64,000 nt of DNA from Demequina sediminis. Lineage in GTDB: Bacteria; Actinomycetota; Actinomycetes; Actinomycetales; Demequinaceae. The stretch lies in assembly GCF_030296675.1 (NCBI RefSeq), contig NZ_AP027736.1, positions 744,001 through 808,000 on the forward strand, given 5' to 3'. Positions 43,063-51,729 of the stretch are shown here, one piece after another. The translations under genes and the position numbers were made by a program. The notes below the pieces were generated by a model. The model was not told the DNA's origin. It made no database searches and worked only from the letters and a program-made list of their open reading frames with translations. Every line of letters starts with the position of its first letter. Position 1 is the first letter of the stretch.

Positions 43063-43782
43063 CTACACGGAGAGCGCGATCCTCACGGCGGTGTCGAAGC
43101 GCGTCTCGCGTTCCTCGGCCGTCATGCTCTCCCCCGTGACGAGGTGGTCCGAGACCGTCACGATCGCGAGCGTGCGCACGCCCTCCGCGGCGCCGACGGC
43201 GTAGAGCGCGGCCGCCTCCATCTCCACCGCGAGGGTGCCGTGAGCGGTGAGCGCGGCCGTGAGCGCGGGGCGTTCGAGATAGAAGTGATCGCTCGTGAAC
43301 ACCGCACCCGCATGCACCCGCACGGGAGTCTCGAGGTCTTCACCGAGCGTGGCCGCGGCGTCGACGGCGGCGCGCGCGAGCCCAAAGTCGGCCAGGTGGC
43401 TGAAGTGCACCCCGGGGATCCGGCTCGCGGTCATGCCCGAGTCGGTGTGCGCGCCGGTCGCGATGATGACGTCGCTCACCGCCACGCCCGCGCTCATCGC
43501 GCCCGCGGTGCCCACGCGCACGATCTGCTCGACGCCGTACTCGCGCGCCAGTTCCGTCGCGTAGATGGTCATCGACGGCCCGCCCATGCCGGAGGCCATC
43601 GCGGTGACGCGGCGCCCCTGCCAGGTGCCGGTGAAGCCCAGGATGCCCCGCACATCCGTGACGAGCACGGCATCCTCGAGGTAGTCGGAGGCGATGCGGG
43701 CAGCCCGGCGAGGGTCTCCCGGCATGACGACGATGGGTGCGATCTCTCCGCGAGCGGCACGGATGTGAGGAGTGGGCATCAC
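43063..43782 (-). CDS. deoD: Purine nucleoside phosphorylase DeoD type
   Basis: Phosphorolyses purine nucleosides for salvage. The 239 residues fit the hexameric DeoD class: MPTPHIRAARGEIAPIVVMP, MPGDPRRAARIASDYL, MGGPSMTIYATEL, RVGTAGAMSAGV, and the catalytic VEMEAAALYAVG and TVSDHLVTGE. The start is GTG 43782 or ATG 43779. Confidence 0.95.
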   Translation of the reverse strand: MMPTPHIRAARGEIAPIVVMPGDPRRAARIASDYLEDAVLVTDVRGILGFTGTWQGRRVTAMASGMGGPSMTIYATELAREYGVEQIVRVGTAGAMSAGVAVSDVIIATGAHTDSGMTASRIPGVHFSHLADFGLARAAVDAAATLGEDLETPVRVHAGAVFTSDHFYLERPALTAALTAHGTLAVEMEAAALYAVGAAEGVRTLAIVTVSDHLVTGESMTAEERETRFDTAVRIALSV

Positions 43783-43788
43783 CCCAGC

Positions 43789-44010
43789 CTAGAGCCGCGC
43801 CTTCCAGTGGAACTCGCCGCCGATCGCCTCGCCCATGGCCTTCATCGCGTTGGCGATCGTGGTCTGGTACGTGCGAGATTCCTCGGTGGTCGCGACCTCC
43901 GCCTTCGCGCGTGCGCCACTCTCGTGATGCGCGAGGTAGGCGACGATCCGCTCGCGCTCGACGCGCCTCTGCTCGGTGGCTGCGGCGTCGGGTGCCGGGG
44001 TGTCGGTCAT
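43789..44010 (-). CDS. Small conserved hypothetical protein (73 aa)
   Basis: ATG 44010 follows GAAGGAGG and gives a short soluble, mostly helical protein (RRVERERIVAYLAHHESGAR, EESRTYQTTIANAMKAMGEA, IGGEFHWKARL). No family is recognised. It lies 6 bases upstream of deoD on the same strand, so the two are probably co-transcribed. Confidence 0.65.
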   Translation of the reverse strand: MTDTPAPDAAATEQRRVERERIVAYLAHHESGARAKAEVATTEESRTYQTTIANAMKAMGEAIGGEFHWKARL

Positions 44011-44070
44011 GGGAGCCTCCTTCGAGGGTGAATCGTATGCGAGCCGCGCGGTTGTGGCTCGAGCGCCCGC

Positions 44071-44076
44071 GATACT
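44071..44076 (+). promoter_or_regulatory. -10 hexamer for leaderless esterase gene
   Basis: GATACT lies 6 bases before the ATG at 44083, without a Shine-Dalgarno sequence. Confidence 0.4.
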
Positions 44077-44082
44077 GGGCGC

Positions 44083-44730
44083 ATGACCCTGCGCGCACTC
44101 TACGGCCCCGGCTGGTCTCCCTCGGGCGACTCCCCCGTCGCGGTCCTCCTCCACGGCTACGGCTCGCACGAGCGTGACCTCCCCGGTCTCGCCCGCTGGC
44201 TCCCGCCCACGCTTCCGTGGGCGTCGCTGCGCGCTCCGCTCGAGACCGGCTATGGCGGGGCGGCATGGTTTCCCCTGTCCCCCGACGGTGGCATGGATGC
44301 CGCGTCGATCACCGCGGCGACGCGGGCAGTATGGGCGTGGGTGGACGATGCTGTGGGCACCGACGCGCCAATCGTGCCGGTGGGCTTCTCGCAGGGCGGC
44401 ATGATGGCTCTTCAGCTGCTGCGCACGCGGCCCGAGCGCGTGCTCGCTCCCGTCGTGCTCGCGGGGTTCGTTCCCGACCATGCGCAGCCCGCCGACGAGG
44501 ACCTTGCTCGGTTGCGCCCGCCGGTCTTCTGGGGCAGGGGTGACGCCGACCCGGTCATCTGGCCGGAGGCCATCGCGCGCACGCGCGCGTTCCTCGACGG
44601 CCACGCGACAGTGACAGCTCGTATCTATCCCGGGATGGGGCACACGATCACCGAGGAGGAGATCGCCGACGTCCGCGACTTCCTCGACGCGCACCTCCCC
44701 CGGACGGTCGCGGGCACTCAGCCGAACTGA
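44083..44730 (+). CDS. Phospholipase/carboxylesterase-family alpha/beta hydrolase
   Basis: Serine hydrolase of 215 residues. Oxyanion segment VAVLLHGYGSHERDLPG, nucleophile GFSQGGMMALQLL, catalytic Asp in WGRGDADPVIWP and His in YPGMGHTITEEE. It is of the small YpfH/acyl-protein thioesterase-like type acting on short acyl esters. It converges with the NUDIX-NYN gene, with 13 bases of overlap. Confidence 0.9.
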   Translation: MTLRALYGPGWSPSGDSPVAVLLHGYGSHERDLPGLARWLPPTLPWASLRAPLETGYGGAAWFPLSPDGGMDAASITAATRAVWAWVDDAVGTDAPIVPVGFSQGGMMALQLLRTRPERVLAPVVLAGFVPDHAQPADEDLARLRPPVFWGRGDADPVIWPEAIARTRAFLDGHATVTARIYPGMGHTITEEEIADVRDFLDAHLPRTVAGTQPN

Positions 44731-45590
44731 TCGAGGAGCCAGCGCGCGCCGACCACGCTGGCGTCCGCCTCGACGCGCGCGCGCAGCCCGCGGTCGCTCG
44801 TCACCACCGTGACCTGGTGTCCCGAGCCGGCGAGCTCGCTCGCCACCGCGGCCAGGGTGTCGTCGCCACTGCCCTGCGCGCGGCGCACGTCGAGCGCGGT
44901 CGGGGCGGCGATGTCGCGGGCGTCCCCTCGATCACCGCGACGATGCGCGGGAACCACCCGTGAAGGGGTAGCGACAGCGCCCCCGCAGGGACCGGCGACG
45001 CCGCGAGGTTCGCGAGCCGCTCGAGGTGACGCAGCGCCGCCCCGGCGCGATCCTGCCACCACCCATCGGGAACGGCTCCCACGACGTTCGCGACGTCGAC
45101 CACGATCACGGGGCGCACCCCGAGCGCCTCGCGCAGCGCGGGCCAGGCCGCGGCGAAGCCGGGGTGCAGCGCGAGCCCGGAGACCTCGTCCGTCGGCACC
45201 CACGCGAGCGCGATGCTCTCGGCATCGGCCGCGACGGGATCGAACTCGGCGATGACGTCGGCCATCACGGTCGTGTACGTCCACACCTCGCGATCGGAGA
45301 CATGCAGCGCCCGGGGGCGATCGCCCCGGGGGAACACCGGCCTCCTCGCTCGACTCCCGCAGCGCGCCGGCCAAGGGGCCTTCGTCGGCGTGGAGCGCGC
45401 CACCCGGAATCCCCCACGTCCCTCCGTGGTGGCTCCACTGCGCGCGGTGCTGGAGCAGCACGCCGCGGCGGTCGTCGATCGCGAGCAGCCCCGCGGCGCC
45501 GAAGGCGCCCCAGTAGCGCGCCCCGTCGGAAGCGACCACCCAGGCGTCGCCGGGGTTGCGGTCCGCAGGAAGGGGCGGCGGCACGCTCAC
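44718..45590 (-). CDS. NUDIX hydrolase fused to a NYN/PIN-like nuclease domain (three frameshifts as read)
   Basis: About 291 residues when repaired. The N-terminal half is a NUDIX domain (GVLLQHRAQWSHHGGTWGIP, box GALHADEGPLAGALRESSEE) followed by VWTYTTVMADVIAEFDP. The C-terminal half starts VIVVDVANVVGAVPDGWWQD and ends GSGDDTLAAVASELAGSG, VTVVTSDRGLRARV, a layout like NYN/PIN-type RNases. The three breaks are at GGGGG 45328-45332, GGGGG 45313-45317 and CCCC 44924-44927; one added base in each gives one open frame. GTG 45590 overlaps the stop of the DUF2254 gene. The substrate is unknown. Confidence 0.75.
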   Translation of the reverse strand: MSVPPPLPADRNPGDAWVVASDGARYWGAFGAAGLLAIDDRRGVLLQHRAQWSHHGGTWGIPGGALHADEGPLAGALRESSEEAGVPPGRSPPGAACLRSRGVDVHDRDGRRHRRVRSRRGRCREHRARVGADGRGLRARAAPRLRRGLARAARGARGAPRDRGRRRERRGSRSRWVVAGSRRGGAASPRAAREPRGVAGPCGGAVATPSRVVPAHRRGDRGDARDIAAPTALDVRRAQGSGDDTLAAVASELAGSGHQVTVVTSDRGLRARVEADASVVGARWLLDQFG

Positions 45591-46842
45591 GCCGGTGCCT
45601 CCCCGCGCGCCGCGCGTGCGGCGGACTCGATCACGGCCCGATCGCGCGGGTCGGTGAGAGCGTCGAGCGCACGGCGCTCCGCACGCCGCGAGGCCTCCCT
45701 GAGGTCGGAGGCCTCCGGCTCGTCCGCATTCGCCGCCAGTGCGCCGACGACCTTCTGCAGGCGCAGTCCTACCTCGATGGTCCCCGCGCCGTCGCGCGCC
45801 AGGGGCGCAGCGCGTCCTCGAGGAGGTCCGCGAACAGGACGGCGGGCACGTGTACGCGGCACTCCGTGGGCGGGGCCGCGTCGGGGGCGGTCTCGAGAAT
45901 GGCCGCCACCGTCCGGTGGATCGCATTAAGCGCCTCGATCGCCGTGCCGGGATCGTTGACCGCGGGCGACAGTGCGCGACTTCCGATCTCGGCGAGGGCG
46001 ACGAGTCCGAGTCGGGGGTCCTGCTCGTAGGTCCGGTGGCGCTCGATCAGCACCGCGCTCCTGATCGCGTCCGCGAGTGCGTCCTGGTCGGCGCCCTCGA
46101 CGCGCGCGAGCGGTTCGCCCCGACCGACGGCCGCGCCGGGCCTGAGCAGGAGGTGGATCACGGCGTCATGAGACGCGGCGGCGCGCTCGAGCGCGGCCAC
46201 ATCGAGTGCCGTCACGATTCCGGTGGCGGCCGCGTGCACGGTCCAGGCAGAGTGCGGCACGGTCACGGGTGCCGCCGCCCCGAGGTGAGGGTCGCGCATC
46301 GCCGCGCAGGCCGCGTCGCGCGCGGCGTCCTCCACCCGGTCGAGCACGTCCGCCATGCGGCCGAAGGTGACGAGGTGATGAATCCACCGCAGCAGCGTGA
46401 CCACGACGATGCCGATGACGAGCAGGGTGCCCGCGTACATCAGCACGCGCCCCTGCTCGCCGTAGTACTCGGTCGACAGCGCCGCGATGCCCACGACCGA
46501 GAACACGAAGGCGCCGAGGAAGGTCGACAGCGCGCGCTGTGAGGTCTGGTCCTCGACAAGCAGCTGCGTCGCGCGCGGGGTCGAGGCGGCCGCGGCCGAG
46601 GCGTATGCCGAGATCATGGCCGTGAGAGAGAACGTGGTCACCGCGAGCATCGACGTCGCGAGGATCTCGAGCAGCGTCTGCACCGAGTCTTGGCCGAGGT
46701 CGACCTCGACCGAGGACGGCACCCACGAGCTCGCGGCTCCCGCAAGCAACGCGAGCGCGACGGCCCCCAGCGCGAACGCGACCAGGCGCAGGCCAATCCT
46801 GCGTGTGCTCCTCGCGATGAGCATCGTCCACCATGCCCTCAT
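45587..46842 (-). CDS. DUF2254 membrane protein (frameshifted as read)
   Basis: Predicted membrane protein of about 418 residues. The N-terminal third has hydrophobic segments (LRLVAFALGAVALALLAGAA, ILATSMLAVTTFSLTAMISA, STFLGAFVFSVVGIAAL) and the cytosolic or periplasmic remainder includes IEALNAIHRTVAAILETAP. The end shifts frame at GGGG 45802-45805; one more G joins PAVLFADLLEDALRP to LARDGAGTIEVGLRLQKV and the proper C-terminus. The function of the family is unknown. It overlaps the NUDIX-NYN gene by GTGA. Confidence 0.82.
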
Positions 46843-46921
46843 GCCTCACCCCCGGTGTCTGCCGACCATCCTGCCCGCGCGACCGCGGCCTCCGCGACTC
46901 GCCGCGCGGACACGACATGGC

Positions 46922-47539
46922 TCAGCCGAAGTAGCGTCCCGGGCGGTGGTTGATCGCGACCACGAGGTTGAGGACCACCGCGCCGATGATCGAGCACACC
47001 AGGATCCACGGGTCGACGAGCGCGACCGAACCCACGACGATCACGAGGTCGATCGCGCCCTGGACGTAGCCGGCGCGCCACCCGCGGGACGACTGCAGGT
47101 ACTGCGCGAGGATGCCGAAGCCGCCCGCGCTGGCCCCGTGGCGGAACAGCACGAGCATGCCGGTCCCGACGGCGAGGCCGGCGAAGATCGCGGCGTACAG
47201 GGGCGACAGCGAGGACACGTCGATGTAGAGCGGGTGCAGGCTCACCCCGACCGAGATCAGCGCGACCGACACGAGGGTCTTGAGAGTGAATCGCCAGCCC
47301 ATGCGGCGCAGCGCGAGGAAGTAGAACGGCACGTTGAGCACGAAGAACACCGCGCCGACCGACCAGTGGCCGAGGTAGCTCGCGAGGAACGCGACGCCCG
47401 CGATGCCTCCCGTGACGCCGTCGATCGCGTGCAGGAGGTACATGCCCCACGACAACAGAAACGCGCCGGTGGGGATCGCGAGCGCATCCTCGAGAAGCGA
47501 GTGGGGCCTGATCTCGACGGGCGGCTCGATGACGGTCAC
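46922..47539 (-). CDS. YitT-family membrane protein
   Basis: Integral membrane protein of 205 residues with five or six hydrophobic segments (GAFLLSWGMYLLHAIDG, GGIAGVAFLASYLG, AVFFVLNVPFYFLAL, GASAGGFGILAQYLQ). Gly-rich loops and length match the YitT/DUF161 family of unknown transport or structural function. The intergenic distance to the upstream MFS gene is 28 bases. Confidence 0.85.
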   Translation of the reverse strand: MTVIEPPVEIRPHSLLEDALAIPTGAFLLSWGMYLLHAIDGVTGGIAGVAFLASYLGHWSVGAVFFVLNVPFYFLALRRMGWRFTLKTLVSVALISVGVSLHPLYIDVSSLSPLYAAIFAGLAVGTGMLVLFRHGASAGGFGILAQYLQSSRGWRAGYVQGAIDLVIVVGSVALVDPWILVCSIIGAVVLNLVVAINHRPGRYFG

Positions 47540-47567
47540 GGGTGCTCCTCGCGGGCGGTGGGGGCGC

Positions 47568-48851
47568 TCACGCGCCGGGCGACACCGCCACCCGGTCGTC
47601 GTCGGCCGCGAAGGAGGCTATCGCATCGTCCCCCGCATCGTCCCCGCGCGGTCGCGTCAGGCGCCAGCCGGCCACGGCGGCGAGCACGCCGGGCACGCAG
47701 AGCGCGAGCCCCACCCACGTGGGCGCGAGGTAGCCCCACCCCGCCGCGATCACGGCTCCGCCCAGGATGGCGCCCAGGCTGTTGCCGATGTTGAGCGAGG
47801 AATGGTTGACGGCGGCGGCGATGGTCTGGCTCTCCCCCGCGACGTCCATGAGGCGGGTCTGGATCGCGGGCGACAGCGCGGCGGCCGCGGCACCCACGAG
47901 GAACAGCCCCGCCAGCAGGCCGACAACGCTGGTCGCGGTCAGCGCGAGCACGATCAGCGACGCGGCGAATACCGCGAAGAGACGGAAGACGGCGCGCATG
48001 GCTCCCCTGTCCGCGAGCCGCCCGCCCACGAGGTTCCCGGCGGTCATGCCCAGCCCGAGCACCACCAAGGCGACGGGGACGAACCCCGCCGAGACGCCGG
48101 TCACCTCGGTCGCCAGCGGCGCGACATACGAGTAGACGGCGAAGAAGCCGCCGAAGCCCAGCGCGCCGGTGGCCAGGGCGAGCCACACGGCGGGAACGCG
48201 GAACGCGGCGAGCTCGCGCCGCACGGTCGCGTGGGGATCCCCGGGCGTCGCGGGGACCAGCACCGCGATGGACACCGCGGTGAGCGCGAAGATCGCCGCC
48301 ACGGCCAGGTACGCGACGCGCCAGCCGGACTGCTGGCCAAGCGCGGTGATGAGGGGGACGCCTACGACGTTGGCGATCGTCAGTCCCGAGAGCACGAACG
48401 CGACCGCGCGGCCGCGCCTGCCCGGTCCCATGAGATCCGCGGCGGCGAGCGCGGCGACGCCGAAGTACGCGCCGTGCGGGAGGCCGGCCGCGACGCGCGC
48501 CGCCACCACGAGCTCGAAGGTGGGTGCAAGAGCCGAGGCGACGGTGCCGAGCGTGAAGGCGACCGCGAGCACCGTGAGCAGCGCCTTGCGGGGAAAACGG
48601 GCGGCCACGGCCGCGATCGTGGGTGCGCCCACCACGACGCCGATCGCGTACGCGGAGATGATGGCCCCCGCCCGGCCGATGGCCGCCTCGGGGTCCTCGG
48701 CGTACAGGGACGGCAGCAGGTCGCGGGCGATGTCGGGCAGCAGCCCCATGGCGACGAACTCGGTGGCGCCGATTCCGAATCCGCCCAACGCGAGGGCGAG
48801 GAGTGCGAGTCGCGTGCGCGCGGGGCCAAGAGACGTAGCGGTGGCAGACAT
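47568..48851 (-). CDS. MFS transporter, DHA1/AraJ-like
   Basis: Twelve-segment transporter of 427 residues. The family loop between TM2 and TM3 reads VGAPTIAAVAARFPRKALLT, and LALALGGFGIGATEFVAMGL is typical of the CynX/AraJ-like drug or sugar exporters. The substrate is unknown. ATG 48851 is chosen on homology; upstream frames add non-conserved residues. The 164-base gap after the acyl-CoA oxidase gene holds an 11-base tandem repeat (48890-48911) and no other feature. Confidence 0.88.
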   Translation of the reverse strand: MSATATSLGPARTRLALLALALGGFGIGATEFVAMGLLPDIARDLLPSLYAEDPEAAIGRAGAIISAYAIGVVVGAPTIAAVAARFPRKALLTVLAVAFTLGTVASALAPTFELVVAARVAAGLPHGAYFGVAALAAADLMGPGRRGRAVAFVLSGLTIANVVGVPLITALGQQSGWRVAYLAVAAIFALTAVSIAVLVPATPGDPHATVRRELAAFRVPAVWLALATGALGFGGFFAVYSYVAPLATEVTGVSAGFVPVALVVLGLGMTAGNLVGGRLADRGAMRAVFRLFAVFAASLIVLALTATSVVGLLAGLFLVGAAAAALSPAIQTRLMDVAGESQTIAAAVNHSSLNIGNSLGAILGGAVIAAGWGYLAPTWVGLALCVPGVLAAVAGWRLTRPRGDDAGDDAIASFAADDDRVAVSPGA

Positions 48852-48889
48852 GGTGCGGCCTTCGAGGACGAGGGTGGGTGGTCGCTCGC

Positions 48890-48911
48890 CATCGAGCAGG
48901 CATCGAGCAGG
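48890..48911. repeat. 11-base tandem repeat
   Basis: CATCGAGCAGG occurs twice in tandem, followed by a diverged CATCGTGCC, between the MFS and acyl-CoA oxidase genes and just upstream of the MFS start. Confidence 0.6.
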
Positions 48912-49015
48912 CATCGTGCCCGCACCAGTGAACCACGGCGGGGCGGCGCGGATTCCCGTCCCGGCCCTGGCCGCCCTCTCCTTGCCGCCCCGGCGCCACC
49001 CCTCCCGCGGCCGGC

Positions 49016-50993
49016 TCAGTCCTCGAGGATCGCGGCCCCCAACCACTGCGCGGGGACGCCAAGTCCCTCGACGAGCGCGAGCGCGTGCGGGCGTAGCTCG
49101 CGACACAGCGCGTCGATCTGATCGCCGATCGCCTTCGAGCGGCCCCCGCTGATGCGGTGGTGCTCGAGGTACCACGCGCGGTCGGCCGCGATCGAGGTGA
49201 GCGCGTAGAGGCTGCAGACGCGCTCAAGGACGTCCCGGGTCTCGGCGTCCTCGACGCGAGAGATCGCGTCAACGGTCGCCGCCAGCATGACGCGCTCGAG
49301 GTGCGCACGCGCGACGAACTGCACGTGCGGCCCCAGGCGGTTGAAGGACTCGAAGGCATCGCCCTCCGCCTTGCCCGCCGCCCGCATCCGCCGCGCGAGC
49401 GACTCGAGCGAGTGGCGCTCCCTCTCCTCGAACATGAGGGCGTGCCATCCGCGGTCGACGAGGGTGGTCTCCTCGGGGCGGCGGCGCGCGGTCGCCGCGA
49501 GGCGGTCGAGCATGAGACCGGCCGCGGTCCGCTCCATGACCATCTCGCCCACCGCGCGCGTGGTGGCCGCGACCACGCCTCCGCGGTCGAGCGCGCTCCA
49601 CGCCTGACGGTAGTCCGTGAGCAGTCCCTTCGTGACCAGCTGCATGAGCACCGTGTTGTCGCCCTCGAACGTGGCGAAGATGTCGACGTCGCCGCGCAGC
49701 CCGGTGAGGACGTTGTCGCTCATGTATCCCGCGCCACCGCAAGCCTCGCGCGCCTCCTCCACGGCATGGTTGGCAAACCACGTCTGCATGGCCTTCATGC
49801 CTGCAGCGAGCGTCTCGAGCTCGCGCTGATCGCGCTCGGTGCTGGGCGCATCGCCCTGCACCGCGACCAGCGCGGCGACCAGCTCGTTCTGCGCGTAGCC
49901 CAGCGCATAGGAGCGAGCCAGCAGGGGCAGCAGCCGCCGCTGGTGCACCACATAGTCGAGAAGCAGGACGCCCTCGGGTCGCCCCGGAGCGGGGAACTGT
50001 CGCCGCCGCAGCGCGTGACGCGTCGCGATCGACAGCGCGCGCCGCGCCGCCACGGCGCCCGCCCCTCCCACACACGCGGCCGCGCACGAGCGTGCCGAGC
50101 ATCGTGAAGAAGCGCCGGTTGGGATCCGCGATCTCGGAGCGGTACGCACCCGTGTCGTCGATGCCGCCGTAGCGATCGAGCAGCATGCGCCGCGGGACGC
50201 GGACGTGATCGAAGGCGATCGTCCCGTTGTCGACACCCAGCAGGCCGCCCTTGTGTCCGTGGTCGCCCGTCGTGATGCCGGGGAGGTCCTTGCCATGCTC
50301 GTCGCGCAGGGGCACCAGGACCGTGTGCACGCCGTGACTCTTGCCGTCCACGATGAGCTGGCCGAACACGGCCGCCATGTGCCCGTCGCGCGCCGCGTTG
50401 CCGATGTACGCCTTGGTCGCCGCGCTGTTCGGGGTGTGCACCTCGATCTCGTCGGTCTCCGGGAGGTAGGTGAGCGTGGTCTCGAGGCTCGCGACGTCGG
50501 ACCCGTGCCCGAGTTCGGTCATCGCGAAGCCCCCGAGGAGTTCCATGCTGGTGATGCTGGGCAGGAACGTGTCGTGGTGCCATGCGGTCCCGAGGTTGGT
50601 CACCGCGCCCCCGAACAGTCCGAATTGGACTCCAGACTTGATCGTCACCGACAGGTCGCCGTGCGCGAGGGTCTCGAACGTCACCACGGCCGCCAGGGGG
50701 TCGGCGTGCGCCCCGGCGCGTTCGGGCACTCCAGATGAGCCGAAGCCGCGCGCGGAGAGCTCGCGCAGCCGCGCGAGCGTCCATTCGCGGGACTCGTCGA
50801 CGCCGTAGTGCACCGGGCGCAGCATGCCTTCTGCGGGAAACGCCCTGCGCGCGGCGGCGCGCTCGACGGCGAAGGGTCCGTCCAGCGCCGCTCGCAGGGA
50901 CGCTCCGAGCGTCGTCAGCGACTCGCCGTCGACATCGGCGTCGAGGCCGCGGCCGGCGGCTGGTGTCGTAGGGGTGTCGTGGGTCAACGTCAT
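49016..50993 (-). CDS. Acyl-CoA oxidase/dehydrogenase (frameshifted as read)
   Basis: FAD enzyme of about 659 residues introducing the trans-2 double bond of acyl-CoA. The first part includes TIKSGVQFGLFGGAV, GGFAMTELGHGSDVASLETT and DNGTIAFDHVRVPR; after the break come RRRQF, GMKAMQTWFANHAVEEARE, ACGGAGYMSDN, and the FAD segment DIFATFEGDNTVLMQLV. The frames meet at an (AC)3 tract, 50070-50075; one more AC unit gives the expected TLVRGRVCVGGAGAVAAR. GAGGAG precedes ATG 50993. It is divergent from the thiolase operon, with TetR between. Confidence 0.88.
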
Positions 50994-51022
50994 TGTTGCT
51001 CCTCGTATGGGGTGGGCGGGAA

Positions 51023-51655
51023 CTAGGTGTCGTGGGGCGTGAAGGCGCCGGCGAAGCCCGGGGTGAACAGGGCGGTGATGTGGGCGACCACGTCGGCGCG
51101 CGGCGGGCGAGGATCGGCGGCCATCCACTGGTCGGCCGCCGCGCGCACGAAGCCCACGAGCCCGTGGCCCCAGATGGGGGCCGATGCCGGGTCGAGCCCA
51201 GCTCGCTCGAGATGACCGGCGATCGCCTCGGACACGTGGCGACCCACGACCGCCGGCAGGTGTCCCGCGGGGTCGGGAACCCCGGTCGGCCCGACCACGG
51301 GAGCCGCCATCACGAAGCGGTAGATGTGGGGGTCCTTCTCGACCAGGCCGAGGTAGGCATCGGCCAGGTCCCCCGCCATGCGGCCGAGGTCGGCCGGATC
51401 CGAGAGCTCGAGCGCGACCCTGAGCCCCTCGTGAATGTAGTCGTGGACGGACTCGACCACGGCGGCGTACAGCCCGGCGCGATCGCCAAAGTGGCGGTAG
51501 ATGACGGTCTTCGACGTACCGGCGCGCGCCGCGATCTCGTCCATCCCCACGCCGGGCCCGTGGACCCGGATGGCGCGGAGCGCCTCGGAGACGAGCTCGC
51601 GCCTCCTGTCCGCCCGGTGCTGCGCCCAGCGGGTGTCCCTGCCATCGGTGGTCAT
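51023..51655 (-). CDS. TetR-family regulator of the fatty-acid module
   Basis: Repressor of 210 residues. The N-terminal helix-turn-helix is MDEIAARAGTSKTVIYRHFG, and the C-terminal ligand domain (about 70-200) includes YIHEGLRVALELSDPADLG. Its gene is divergent from the thiolase gene and downstream of the acyl-CoA oxidase gene on the other side; a double operator lies between. Acyl-CoA is the likely ligand by analogy. Confidence 0.92.
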   Translation of the reverse strand: MTTDGRDTRWAQHRADRRRELVSEALRAIRVHGPGVGMDEIAARAGTSKTVIYRHFGDRAGLYAAVVESVHDYIHEGLRVALELSDPADLGRMAGDLADAYLGLVEKDPHIYRFVMAAPVVGPTGVPDPAGHLPAVVGRHVSEAIAGHLERAGLDPASAPIWGHGLVGFVRAAADQWMAADPRPPRADVVAHITALFTPGFAGAFTPHDT

Positions 51656-51672
51656 GTCGCCATAGTAACGAG

Positions 51673-51699
51673 TACCGTCGGTATCTGCTACCGTCGGTA
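51673..51699. promoter_or_regulatory. Double TetR operator
   Basis: TACCGTCGGTA occurs twice (51673-51683 and 51689-51699), each an inverted repeat TACCG-n-CGGTA, centres 16 bases apart. An outer pair AGTAAC (51664) / GTTACT (51707) frames them. They sit in the 74-base divergent promoter between tetR and the thiolase gene. Confidence 0.68.
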
Positions 51700-51729
51700 T
51701 CGGTTAGTTACTCAATCCCCGGAGGAACC

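Noticed and set aside
47403-49121. A 572-codon plus-strand frame across the MFS gene
   Set aside because: Very Arg/Gly/Glu-rich with no motif; opposite to a well-supported transporter.
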